A DNA stretch of 63,502 nt, from assembly GCA_045636265.1 (NCBI GenBank), contig JAZTXD010000185.1, positions 1 through 63,502 of the forward strand, given 5' to 3'. Shown here in pieces: positions 50,079-58,517 of this stretch. A model generated the notes under the pieces. That model ran no database searches. It was not told where the DNA came from and worked only from the letters and a program-made list of their open reading frames with translations. The translations under genes and the position numbers were made by a program. How positions within the stretch are numbered: the stretch's first letter is position 1; the number at the start of each line of letters is the position of its first letter. The stretch is from Flemingiibacterium sp045636265 (lineage in GTDB: Bacteria > Bacillota > Clostridia > Oscillospirales > CAG-272).

Positions 50079-51575
50079 TTACTGAACTGCAGAAAATATT
50101 GCCATACCTATCTCTTGAACAGCCGTTTGAATGTCACCGACAATTTTTTCAATACCGCTCTCATCCATTGTAAGAATATCGGTATAGTCGCCAACACTCG
50201 GCATCTTGTCGTCGGTATTGACAGTAATCACAAAACCGCCGATTTCCACAGTCTGACCGTTTACTTCGATCGAATCAAGAGTAAGCGATCTCTTTTTGCC
50301 TTCCAGCTTAATGGAACCGTCAAGCTTAAAGCTGGCCTCGCTGGCGTATCCGTTTATAGCAATTTCGATATCGCCAAGCTCCTTATCCCATGTGGCTGTT
50401 GCGTCCATTAAGACTTCTTCGTTTGAAACAACTTTAAACTCGGCATCAAATGCCTTTTTGCTGTTTTCCTTGACGAGATAGGAAAGTTCAGATATATCAT
50501 CGTTTTCAACCGTAATATTGATCTCTGTGATATTTTTCCAAGTAGGACCGCAGATTGCGTTAATCTTCACTTCCTCTTCGCCGTCTACCATGCGCACATT
50601 AACACCAATAATCTCTTTTGTGGACTTTGCAATGCTCACAACAACCTCAAGCAAAGCATCCTCTGTTTCTGCATAAAGCTCGTCAATGGTTGCCAAAGCA
50701 TCTTCAAGACCGCTACGGTATTCTTCAGAAATTCCCATATCAATACCGTAATTCACAGAGAATACTTCCTGATATTTCTCAAGTAAAGCGGCAATAGCTT
50801 CACTGTCTTTCAGGTACACTAAAACATCTTCAACAACCGCTGCCACAGCCTCGGCTTCGAGAGTGATTACGATATCGTTGGTTTTTACAGTCTGATCGAC
50901 AAAATCAACACTGCCCTTTTTTCTTGATATAACGGCATCCTCTTTCAGAGAAGTTTTGAGCATGCTCCAGAAGTCTTCCACAATTTCTGCGGCATCTTTC
51001 TCGAGATCCTGCACGGTTTTGCTTATCTCTATGTACGATTCCATTTCGGCAAAATGCTCTTCCGTAATACCAAGCGAGTACGCTCCGTTTTCACCGAAAA
51101 CAGAATTGGCAAAATTTTCCTTGAAGTTAGTGAGATTAATACCGTAGGTATCCTCACCGAGAAGCTCATAGCACGATGCCAAAACCTTACTCGGATCAAT
51201 ATATACGGTTGCGTCAACAAGCTGGTCGCCTGCTATTGAAGCCACCGCATTCATAAGATATGCATTATCTTCTTGGTTCATATGCATCTTAGCACTGAAT
51301 GCAATATCTATGCCGTAGCCGGCAAGCTGTTCGGTTAACTTCTGAAGATTCCAATAAATACCAACGCTGCCTTTGTTGTACAAATCCTGCGCCTCGGTAT
51401 AGAAATCGCTTTGTTTCAGGGCACTTTCGCTCTTATCCGAAGCCTTGGATATCTGCTCCAGCGGATCCGAGTTAAGTGACGCGCCTATGCCGACAACAAG
51501 TATAGCCGCGGCAAGTATTACTGCCAAGATAATGAAAAATATCTTAATCAGGTTAATTTCTCTTTTTTCTTCCAT
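50079..51575 (-). CDS. unrecognised membrane-anchored extracytoplasmic protein in the ABC operon
   Basis: 498 residues, no family claimed. An N-terminal helix (10-31, IKIFFIILAVILAAAILVVG) is followed by an acidic extracytoplasmic body rich in long helices (170-330) and a C-terminal beta-rich part (340-460) with strand repeats (INITVENDDISEL, EIAINGYAS, LDGSIKLEGKKRSLTLDSI). This resembles lipid-binding-type folds of secreted lipoproteins, but that is only an impression. It lies between the ATPase gene (62-base gap) and the permeases (19-base gap) on one transcript. It is therefore probably the exporter's accessory or substrate-handling subunit. Confidence 0.75.
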   Translation of the reverse strand: MEEKREINLIKIFFIILAVILAAAILVVGIGASLNSDPLEQISKASDKSESALKQSDFYTEAQDLYNKGSVGIYWNLQKLTEQLAGYGIDIAFSAKMHMNQEDNAYLMNAVASIAGDQLVDATVYIDPSKVLASCYELLGEDTYGINLTNFKENFANSVFGENGAYSLGITEEHFAEMESYIEISKTVQDLEKDAAEIVEDFWSMLKTSLKEDAVISRKKGSVDFVDQTVKTNDIVITLEAEAVAAVVEDVLVYLKDSEAIAALLEKYQEVFSVNYGIDMGISEEYRSGLEDALATIDELYAETEDALLEVVVSIAKSTKEIIGVNVRMVDGEEEVKINAICGPTWKNITEINITVENDDISELSYLVKENSKKAFDAEFKVVSNEEVLMDATATWDKELGDIEIAINGYASEASFKLDGSIKLEGKKRSLTLDSIEVNGQTVEIGGFVITVNTDDKMPSVGDYTDILTMDESGIEKIVGDIQTAVQEIGMAIFSAVQ

Positions 51576-51637
51576 AACTGTTTCTCACTTTCCTTAATAG
51601 TGGTTTATTTTAATATCAACATATGTTGTTAATATTC

Positions 51638-52291
51638 TCATATACAGGTGCCGAACAATCTTCTGAAGTTCTCGGCAAACGTTACCTCGTCGCCGCACGG
51701 AAATGTCCGGCGGTCATACGTCTGTGTTTTCTCACCCAAAAAGATGAGCTTGTCGAAAAACGGGTGAAATTCCGACGGATCGTGACCGACGTAGAGCACT
51801 GTGCGTCCTTCAGCCTTCCATGCAAGAACCATATTTATAAGCTCCGCGCGAAAGCTGATATCAAGCGCCGCACACGGCTCATCCAGCAATACAACATCAG
51901 GCTCCCCGAGCATTGCACACGCGATGCTGACCTGTTTTTTCATTCCGCCGGAAAGCGCCGATACTTTTTTGCTCTTAAACCTTTCAAGAGCAAAGGGGAG
52001 CTTTGTCGGAACATCAACATGTGCCATACCCGCGAAAAAGCGGAGGTTCTCTGCAACTGTCGCATCTTCAAAAAGTGCGGTTCCCTGCGGGACATATCCG
52101 ACATTTCCGTTAACGAAAATGTTTCCCGACTGTGGCAGAAGAATTCCCGCCGCAAGTGAGAGCACCGTTGATTTACCGGAGCCGTTGGGACCGGCAAAAA
52201 CAATACATTCACCGCGCACCGCATCGAAATTCAGTCCGTCAACAATCTTGCGTTTCCCATAGGAAAAGGACAACTCTCTTGCATGTATCAT
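51638..52291 (-). CDS. ABC transporter ATP-binding protein
   Basis: 217 residues, at the short end for an ABC ATPase. Walker A GPNGSGKST (34-42), Q-loop region VGYVPQG, signature ALSGGMKKQ, Walker B VVLLDEPCAALD and H-loop YVGHD are intact. It should power the two ABC-2 permeases of the same operon. The ribosome site is weak (GGGATG), perhaps tuning subunit ratio. Confidence 0.93.
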   Translation of the reverse strand: MIHARELSFSYGKRKIVDGLNFDAVRGECIVFAGPNGSGKSTVLSLAAGILLPQSGNIFVNGNVGYVPQGTALFEDATVAENLRFFAGMAHVDVPTKLPFALERFKSKKVSALSGGMKKQVSIACAMLGEPDVVLLDEPCAALDISFRAELINMVLAWKAEGRTVLYVGHDPSEFHPFFDKLIFLGEKTQTYDRRTFPCGDEVTFAENFRRLFGTCI

Positions 52292-52334
52292 AACCGTAAA
52301 TCATCCCATCAAAATTTCAATTCATCCCTTTATC

Positions 52335-52363
52335 ATTCTAACACACATCAGTGTTATTTTCAA
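52335..52363 (-). promoter_or_regulatory. sigma-A promoter of the ABC export operon
   Basis: On the minus strand TTGAAA, 17 bases, TAGAAT, 43 bases before the ATPase ATG. Confidence 0.7.
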
Positions 52364-52438
52364 GTTATTTCACATTTTATTTACAAAAAGCAAGAATATA
52401 CGGCAACATCAGAAAAAGCAGAAAATATAGCATATTGA

Positions 52439-52660
52439 CAAAAGCTCCTTGAATTTTCAAAATCCGATGTAACCTTCCGCAAAAGCGAAACATACGGAAG
52501 ACAGCCGCAGCTTGAAAGAAGCGCCGCTAAACCTTCCGACCGCAAAGAATTCTGGAAATTGTATTCAGAGCGCGGTTACAACTATATTTCATCAAAATAC
52601 GCAAGGAACGGTTTTAAAGATAACTTAAAATTTTTGGTAAAGAAAATTTTAAAAAAATAG
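52439..52660 (+). pseudogene. remnant: C-terminal 73 codons of a lost gene
   Basis: A frame without any start codon runs from just after a TGA to a TAG at 52658. It reads like a genuine protein end (KSETYGRQPQLERSAAKP, then SDRKEFWKLYSERGYNY, then a basic tail FLVKKILKK) with normal codon use and its own downstream terminator. The style resembles C-termini of polysaccharide-pyruvyl-transferase or F420-hydrogenase-beta-type proteins from surface polysaccharide loci, but this is only an impression. The 5' part is missing, so it is a deletion scar. Confidence 0.55.
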
Positions 52661-52672
52661 CATATAAAGACG

Positions 52673-52715
52673 ACATGCACTCCAAAGTTATTTACTGTTG
52701 GAGTGCATGTTTCTT
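52673..52715 (+). terminator. terminator of the lost gene
   Basis: A perfect 13-bp stem ACATGCACTCCAA/TTGGAGTGCATGT is followed by TTCTTT, 12 bases after the remnant's stop. It supports the view that the remnant was once expressed. Confidence 0.75.
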
Positions 52716-52780
52716 TATTGATGCCGTTTTATTAAATATTAGATATTTCTGAATCCCGATGCGACTCCTTTTGTGAAATA

Positions 52781-52802
52781 TGTGTAATAACGTTATTACA
52801 CA
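52781..52802. promoter_or_regulatory. 22-bp perfect palindrome, possible operator upstream of putP
   Basis: The half-site TGTGTAATAAC is followed by its exact reverse complement. It lies 159 bases before the putP -35, in otherwise AT-rich DNA, and looks like a dimeric repressor site. There is no T-run, so it is not a terminator. The rest of 52803-52960 shows nothing recognisable. Confidence 0.5.
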
Positions 52803-52960
52803 TTGGTTACTGCTATTATGCCCCCAAATAATGGGAGTTATCATATTAAGATTTGGAACCTATAAAAACGTTCTATTCGCAAATAGCAACCAAACATCTT
52901 TCAAAAACAATGTGTTTTGACCCCAACTCACGCATTTTTTTAAAAAAACATGCAAGATTG

Positions 52961-52989
52961 TTGACATTACGCTTCATTTGTGTTATACT
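52961..52989 (+). promoter_or_regulatory. sigma-A promoter of putP
   Basis: TTGACA, 17 bases, TATACT, 31 bases before the ATG. The ribosome site is GAGAGGTGA. Confidence 0.85.
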
Positions 52990-53020
52990 TTAGTAAATTA
53001 ATATAGAGAGGTGACTCACA

Positions 53021-54505
53021 ATGATAGGCGAAATTTTAGCATTTGTCTTTTATTTTCTGGCAATGATTGCAATAGGTTTTGTGATCATGGCAAAATCAAA
53101 GGATGACGGAGAAAGCGACTACTTCCTCGGCGGCCGAAAAATGGGACCGTTTGTAACCGGTCTTTCCGCCCAGGCTTCCGATATGAGCGGCTGGCTTCTC
53201 ATGGGTCTTCCCGGTTCAATCCTCGTTGCGGGATTCGGCGAGATATGGGTTGCGATCGGTCTTGCAATAGGAAGCTATCTTTCCTGGCTCCTTATCGCAA
53301 AGCGTCTGCGCGTTTTCTCGGAAAAAGCAGGCAACTCCATTACCATTCCGCAGTATTTAAACAACCGCTTTGCTGCATCCAACAAGGCCCTTCAGATTGT
53401 ATGCGCCGTAATTTTCTTCTTCTGTTTCACTGTTTACGTTGCATCCGGCTTCAAGGCAGGCGCAACACTTTTCAAAACTGTATTTGATCTTGACATGGTT
53501 CCTTCCATGATAATCTTCGCTTTGATTATCATTCTTTACACCTTTACCGGCGGATTCAAAGCGGTTTGCTACACCGACTTTTTCCAGGCGCTCCTCATGC
53601 TCGCGGCACTGGTAATCACACCTATTGCCGTTATGTTGGTAACTGATATGAGCGCTGTTGAATCAATCACCGCAGATGTTCCCAACTATTTCAACTTCTT
53701 CACCTCCGGTAAATTTGACGGCACCAGCATAAAATCTATAATTTCCGGTCTTGCATGGGGTCTCGGCTACTTCGGTATGCCTCACATCATCGTACGCTTT
53801 ATGTCTATTGACAGCGCAAAGAAGATCAAGACCTCACGCCGTGTCGCAACCACATGGGTTGTTATCACACTTGCGATGGCTGTTGTTATCGGTATCGTTG
53901 GACGCATCTATCTGCCCGAGCTTGCATCCAACGGCGAGCAGGAGCTTGTATTTATCAAGATGGTAAGAAATCTCTTCCCTGCATTCATCTCGGGACTTCT
54001 CCTTTCCGCAATTCTCGCGGCTGCCATGAGTACCGCGGACTCCCAGCTTCTCGTTGCATCCTCTGCGTTCACAAGTGACATCTACAAGCCGATCTTCAAA
54101 AAGAATGCAACCGACAAAGAAATCCTTTGGGTTGGACGCGGAGTTGTTATAGCAATTTCAATAATTGCATTCTTCATCGCAATCGCTCCCGGAGCAGGTT
54201 CGATCATGGACCTTGTTTCAAACGCATGGGCAGGATTCGGTGCCGCATTCGGTCCCGTTATCATCCTCTCGCTCTACTGGAAGCGCATTACATATCAGGG
54301 TGCACTCGCAGGCATTATTGCCGGCGCACTTACTGTTGTTCTGTGGATCGCGTTCCTCTCCGGAACCGGCATCTACGAGCTGTTCCCCGGATTTATCGTT
54401 GGCATGCTTGCAACCGTAATCGGTTCGCTTCTCTCAAAGAAGCCCGCGGATAAGGTCACCGCAATGTTTGACGAATCCGTTGCAGCCGTAAAGGAAGACA
54501 ACTGA
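53021..54505 (+). CDS. putP: sodium/proline symporter
   Basis: 494 residues of the sodium:solute symporter family with about 13 helices. YFLGGRKMGPFVTGLSAQAS followed by DMSGWLLMGLPG and TVYVASGFKAGATLF are strong PutP-type signatures (sodium and proline sites). The AAAMSTADSQLL segment of helix 8 is also typical. It imports proline with Na+ for nutrition or osmoprotection. A single-gene unit with consensus promoter and strong terminator, close to the regulator-propeller fusion on the other strand. Confidence 0.92.
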   Translation: MIGEILAFVFYFLAMIAIGFVIMAKSKDDGESDYFLGGRKMGPFVTGLSAQASDMSGWLLMGLPGSILVAGFGEIWVAIGLAIGSYLSWLLIAKRLRVFSEKAGNSITIPQYLNNRFAASNKALQIVCAVIFFFCFTVYVASGFKAGATLFKTVFDLDMVPSMIIFALIIILYTFTGGFKAVCYTDFFQALLMLAALVITPIAVMLVTDMSAVESITADVPNYFNFFTSGKFDGTSIKSIISGLAWGLGYFGMPHIIVRFMSIDSAKKIKTSRRVATTWVVITLAMAVVIGIVGRIYLPELASNGEQELVFIKMVRNLFPAFISGLLLSAILAAAMSTADSQLLVASSAFTSDIYKPIFKKNATDKEILWVGRGVVIAISIIAFFIAIAPGAGSIMDLVSNAWAGFGAAFGPVIILSLYWKRITYQGALAGIIAGALTVVLWIAFLSGTGIYELFPGFIVGMLATVIGSLLSKKPADKVTAMFDESVAAVKEDN

Positions 54506-54524
54506 TTCTCTCAATAATAACAAT

Positions 54525-54560
54525 AGCCGCCCGTACAAGCAGTACGGGCGGCTGTTTTTT
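54525..54560 (+). terminator. rho-independent terminator after putP
   Basis: A perfect 12-bp stem AGCCGCCCGTAC/GTACGGGCGGCT with loop AAGCA, followed by GTTTTTT. A T-rich flank on the other strand may also serve the convergent gene. Confidence 0.92.
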
Positions 54561-54577
54561 GTGACATCAGCACAGAA

Positions 54578-56272
54578 TCATCTGTGAAGCTTCCGATAAT
54601 CAGCCGGTGAAATGCCCTCGCTCTCAAGGAATTTCTTGGAGAAATAGCTTGCACTTGAGAAGCCGCTCTCGCATGCAATATCAGCTATCTTCATGTCGCC
54701 CGAAATAAGCAATCTCTTAGCCTTGGCAAGTCTTTGCTCATTTCTGTAATCGGTAACGGTTGTGCCGGTATACTTTTTGAAAACATGCGCCATGTAGAAG
54801 CGGCTCATTCCCACACGCTGTGAGATTTCGTTAACGCTTATATCCTCTGCAAGACTCTCGTCAATCACAGCTTTGATGCGGCTCACGATAGGCGTGGTAT
54901 CAAGTCCGTCCTCCTCGGAGCGACGGATAGTTGTAATCATTTCTTCGACGATTTTAACGTCAACACCGTCTGCCTTTTCGTATTCCTCCATGAGCTTATC
55001 AAAGCGCTCTGTATCCATCTTGTGCAGATTCGCGCACTTCACCGGGAATGTATCGAAAATTCTTGTGAGAACGGTCGCCTTGTCAAAGTTGTCGGCAAGC
55101 ATTCGTGCAGCCGCGGCGTTGCTCTCGCAGCGTCCGATCTCGAAGAACGGATTGGGATTGTCGCCCTTATACTCACCGAGCTTGCTGATGATATGCTTCA
55201 GTCTGCTCTCGGGATTTACGAGCTTTCCTGCGAGAATATCCTCCTCGCTCACCTTTGCTATAAGCACCTCGCGTGCATCGCCGTAAACATCCTCAATGCA
55301 ACGCTTGGCGTCCCCGCGCTCACGGTCGTAGATTATGTAAATAAATCCGTTATGCTCCACAGCGTCGGGGTAGGAAACCTCGTTGCGCTCGTCAAGAAGC
55401 AGTCTGTGCGGCCATGTTTTGCCGTCGTCATCGGAGAGGTAGACTGTGAGATTATCTCTGTTCTTAAACTCGTGGTGATTGATGAGCATTACTCTGCCCG
55501 AGGAGAGTCTTCTTATGTGGAAGCGTGAGCACGGTCCCTTGATGTCGCTTCTTACAGCGGTGCTCCATGTTTTTCCACGGTCGTGTGAGAATGTTTCCGC
55601 AATACCGTATTGGGTGCGAACAAGCATACGGATAACGCCGTCCTCCTGCTCGAGCATCATCGGCTCCTCGTAATCTACGAAGGGAACCTTGGTATATCCG
55701 TGCTTTGTGAAGGTTGCGCCGTTGTCGCTCGTTTTGAAGATGAAAATGCCGCGCTCCTCGCGTGTTGACTCAAGGCTCGGGTTGAGATTGGTCCATATTC
55801 CCGGACGCCATGCGGCAGTTGAGAAGAGCCACTCGCCGGTGCTTAGGGCGATCGGCTTATTTATCATTATCTCAAAGCCGATCTCCTTCGGTTCACTCCA
55901 CACAAGCTCGTCGGCATCGGGATCGTCGCATATGGTTGCCCACACGGAGTGATGCGGCATCAGATTGAATATAAACCACAGCCTGTCAAGCGGGTCAAGC
56001 CAGAAGCAGGCATCGTATGTGCGGTGCGTTTCGTCGGGCTGTGCCACAAGTATCGGCTCGGAAAACGTTAAGCCGTCATCGTCGGACATTATAATCATCG
56101 AGGCATTTCCGACGTTCTCGCGTATGCCTCCGGAATAAAACGTAGCAAAAATGCGGCCGCCCTTTGACATGCCGATTGACGGTATACCCTGCCACAGACG
56201 CTTTTCGGCATAGTGGCGGCGCAGTATTTCGGGATCTGAAGTAAGGTTAAAGTATTTGGATTTGTCAGACAT
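54578..56272 (-). CDS. fusion of a sialidase-type beta-propeller with an AraC-family DNA-binding domain
   Basis: 564 residues without signal peptide or membrane helix, so cytoplasmic. Residues 1-345 form a sialidase-like propeller with four Asp boxes: SDDDGLTF (63-70), SDNGATF (182-188), SHDRGKTW (229-236) and SDDDGKTW (280-287). Where active sialidases have FRIP, this protein has QGIP (28-31), so the first catalytic Arg seems absent. A helical linker (about 355-460) leads to a complete AraC double helix-turn-helix (466-562; ISVNEISQRVGMSRFYMAHVF and IADIACESGFSSASYFSKKF). It is probably a sugar-sensing regulator with the propeller as effector domain. A 10-bp inverted repeat brackets its promoter, suggesting autoregulation. 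Residual enzymatic activity is not excluded. Confidence 0.85.
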   Translation of the reverse strand: MSDKSKYFNLTSDPEILRRHYAEKRLWQGIPSIGMSKGGRIFATFYSGGIRENVGNASMIIMSDDDGLTFSEPILVAQPDETHRTYDACFWLDPLDRLWFIFNLMPHHSVWATICDDPDADELVWSEPKEIGFEIMINKPIALSTGEWLFSTAAWRPGIWTNLNPSLESTREERGIFIFKTSDNGATFTKHGYTKVPFVDYEEPMMLEQEDGVIRMLVRTQYGIAETFSHDRGKTWSTAVRSDIKGPCSRFHIRRLSSGRVMLINHHEFKNRDNLTVYLSDDDGKTWPHRLLLDERNEVSYPDAVEHNGFIYIIYDRERGDAKRCIEDVYGDAREVLIAKVSEEDILAGKLVNPESRLKHIISKLGEYKGDNPNPFFEIGRCESNAAAARMLADNFDKATVLTRIFDTFPVKCANLHKMDTERFDKLMEEYEKADGVDVKIVEEMITTIRRSEEDGLDTTPIVSRIKAVIDESLAEDISVNEISQRVGMSRFYMAHVFKKYTGTTVTDYRNEQRLAKAKRLLISGDMKIADIACESGFSSASYFSKKFLESEGISPADYRKLHR

Positions 56273-56293
56273 TTAATCACACTCCTTTTTTTC

Positions 56294-56322
56294 AGTATAC
56301 CATGCCGCAGATAAAATTTCAA
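56294..56322 (-). promoter_or_regulatory. promoter of the propeller-AraC fusion gene
   Basis: On the minus strand TTGAAA, 17 bases, TATACT, 22 bases before the ATG. The spacer contains one half of the inverted repeat 56301-56353. Confidence 0.75.
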
Positions 56323-56353
56323 TAACAAATGTGCTTTTTCACACTGCGGCATG
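56301..56353. promoter_or_regulatory. inverted repeat, candidate operator of the propeller-AraC regulator
   Basis: CATGCCGCAG (56301-56310) and CTGCGGCATG (56344-56353) are perfect inverted copies, 43 bp centre to centre (about four helical turns). One half lies between -10 and -35 of the fusion gene and the other lies upstream of -35. It is GC-rich in an AT-rich gap. The rest of the gap to 56550 shows only A/T tracts. Confidence 0.6.
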
Positions 56354-56553
56354 TTGCCTCATCACGAGTTTCACAGAATCGGCATTTTTCAGAAAATAAT
56401 ATGGTTTATTTGAAAAATACACAAAAAAAGCTCCCAAATCTCAAAATACAGCCAAAAATATTTCGTTTTCGCTTCGTTTTATCACGTTAAAACAGTAAAA
56501 TATTTTTTGTGACAAAAAAATACAGAAAAAAATACTTATATCATCAGAACATA

Positions 56554-56582
56554 TTTACTTTTCTTTTTGTTTTGTGTATAAT
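56554..56582 (+). promoter_or_regulatory. sigma-A promoter of the Lrp-AGCS pair
   Basis: TTTACT, 17 bases, TATAAT, 25 bases before the TTG start. Confidence 0.75.
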
Positions 56583-56606
56583 TTTATGGGAAACGGAGGG
56601 GTAAAA

Positions 56607-57065
56607 TTGGATTCTATAGATTACGAAATTTTAGTGTGTCTTAAGGAAAATTCAAGAGAAAATGCAACCAACATCGGCGCAAAGATAAATTTATCCACCT
56701 CGGCTGTTATTGAACGCATAAAGAAAATGGAAGCATCCGGTCTGATTGAACAGTACACCACGATCATCAACCAGAATACGCTCGGACGCGACCTCACAGC
56801 ATTCATATACGTCAGCCTTGAGCACCCGAAATATTACGACGAATTCGTGGAGCGTGTCAACGAAAACAACTCGATTGCCGAGTGCTATTACATCGCCGGA
56901 GATTTTGATTTCATCCTCAAGGTGGTAACAAAATCGGGAAGCGCACTCGAGGAGATCATCAAGTACATCAAATATATAAACGGTGTATCAATGACACGAA
57001 CCTCGGTCGTGCTCTCAACAAACAAGCGTGACGTTTGCATGCTGCCCGAAAAAGCAGACAAATAA
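56607..57065 (+). CDS. Lrp/AsnC-family transcriptional regulator
   Basis: 152 residues. An N-terminal winged helix (DSIDYEILVCLKENSRENAT, INLSTSAVIERIKKMEASGLI) is joined to the RAM ligand-binding domain (FIYVSLEHP, ECYYIAGDFDFILKVV). Such regulators respond to amino acids. TTG at 56607 is chosen because GGAGGGG is 5 bases upstream and the protein then begins as usual (xDSIDYEIL); an ATG at 56586 has no ribosome site. The amino-acid symporter gene follows 28 bases later and is the likely target. Confidence 0.92.
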   Translation: MDSIDYEILVCLKENSRENATNIGAKINLSTSAVIERIKKMEASGLIEQYTTIINQNTLGRDLTAFIYVSLEHPKYYDEFVERVNENNSIAECYYIAGDFDFILKVVTKSGSALEEIIKYIKYINGVSMTRTSVVLSTNKRDVCMLPEKADK

Positions 57066-57093
57066 AAGTAAGAAAGACATACAAGGACTAGCA

Positions 57094-58452
57094 ATGGAAA
57101 TCATAAGTAATATAAACACAGCTATAAACAATATCGTGTGGGGACCGATAATGCTTGCGCTGCTCATCGGCGCAGGACTTGTGTTCTCATGGTCCCTCGG
57201 ATTTTTGCAGTTCCGCAAATTCGGATACATGATGAAAAATACCATACTCGGTATTTTTTCAAAGCAACAGCACACAAGTGACGGCTCCGGCGTAACTCCC
57301 TTCCAGGCGGTTGCAACCGCTATGGCGGGCACAATCGGCACCGGCAGCATTGCCGGACTTGCCACGGCTATCGTAATGGGCGGCCCCGGCGCAATATTCT
57401 GGATGTGGGTGAGCGCCCTTCTCGGAATGGTTACAAAATTCTCCGAGATCGTTCTCTCTCTTAAATTCCGCGAGAAGAACGCGAAGGGTGAATGGGTAGG
57501 CGGACCTATGTACTACATAAAGAACGGACTCGGTATCAAATGGCTTGCCGTTTTGTTTGCCGTTTTCGGCATGCTCGCCTGCCTTGGCACGGGTAACGCA
57601 ACACAGTCAAATTCCATCGCCATTGCGCTCGAGAGCACAATGGGAGTAAAGCCTTGGATAACCGGTATCGTACTTATGATTCTCGCCGCATGTGTTATCC
57701 TTGGCGGAATGAAGCGTATCGCGGCCGTTAACGAAAAGATGGTTCCCTTTATGGCGGTGTTCTTCGTTCTTTGCTCGGTTGTTGCTCTTGTTATCAATTT
57801 TAAAGAAATTCCCGCGGCGTTCGCTCTTATATTCAGAGAAGCGTTCAACTTCAAGGCCGCCGCCGGCGGTGTTGCCGGATACGGCGTTCTCACTGCCATG
57901 CACTACGGCTTCTCGCGCGGTGTATTCTCAAACGAAGCCGGTCTTGGCAGCGCACCTATAGCCCACGCCGCATCGAGCACCAAAGACCCCGTTAAGCAGG
58001 GACTTTGGGGAATGTTTGAGGTTTTCTTCACCACTGTTATAATCTGTACTCTTTCAGGTCTTGTCGTACTCACCGCCGGAGTCTGGAACACCGGTGAATT
58101 TGAGGGCGCGGCACTGAGCATCGCATCCTTCAATAAAATCATCCCCGGAATCGGCGGAATCGGCGTAACACTGGCAACAGTATTTTTCGCGCTGTCCACA
58201 ATTCTCGGCTGGGCATACTACGGCGAGGTCTGCGTCGGATATCTCTTCAAGAATCACCCGAAGGCCATTTTAGTATACAGATATATCTACGTTGCAATCG
58301 TATTTATCGGAACGGTCGGCGAGCTTGACCTTATATGGAGCATCTCCGAAACCATGAACGGTCTTATGATAATCCCGAACCTGATTGGTATTTTAGGACT
58401 GTTTAAGGTAGTCAAGAAAATCACAAAAGAGCATTTTGATGCTTTGAAATAA
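57094..58452 (+). CDS. alanine or glycine:cation symporter (AGCS family)
   Basis: 452 residues with about 10-11 helices. The AGCS signatures GTIGTGSIAGLATAIVMGGPGAIFW are present, here read across PFQAVATAMAGTIGTGSIAG and GGPGAIFWMWVSALLGM, followed by KFREKNAKGEWVGGPMYYI and FSNEAGLGSAPIAHA. It imports alanine or glycine with Na+ or H+. ATG at 57094 follows AAGGA. It is co-transcribed with the Lrp-type gene, which probably controls it by amino-acid level. Confidence 0.92.
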   Translation: MEIISNINTAINNIVWGPIMLALLIGAGLVFSWSLGFLQFRKFGYMMKNTILGIFSKQQHTSDGSGVTPFQAVATAMAGTIGTGSIAGLATAIVMGGPGAIFWMWVSALLGMVTKFSEIVLSLKFREKNAKGEWVGGPMYYIKNGLGIKWLAVLFAVFGMLACLGTGNATQSNSIAIALESTMGVKPWITGIVLMILAACVILGGMKRIAAVNEKMVPFMAVFFVLCSVVALVINFKEIPAAFALIFREAFNFKAAAGGVAGYGVLTAMHYGFSRGVFSNEAGLGSAPIAHAASSTKDPVKQGLWGMFEVFFTTVIICTLSGLVVLTAGVWNTGEFEGAALSIASFNKIIPGIGGIGVTLATVFFALSTILGWAYYGEVCVGYLFKNHPKAILVYRYIYVAIVFIGTVGELDLIWSISETMNGLMIIPNLIGILGLFKVVKKITKEHFDALK

Positions 58453-58460
58453 CGGTATCC

Positions 58461-58500
58461 ACCACCGGTTCACGGTTCAAGTGAACCGGTGGTAATATTT
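58461..58500 (+). terminator. terminator after the symporter gene
   Basis: A perfect 13-bp stem ACCACCGGTTCAC/GTGAACCGGTGGT, followed by a modest AATATTTT. Confidence 0.7.
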
Positions 58501-58517
58501 TGCGCCAAAATCTTCGC

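Noticed and set aside
56354..56550. AT-rich gap considered for a small RNA or riboswitch
   Set aside because: Only A/T tracts are visible, with no GC-rich conserved core or strong stem.
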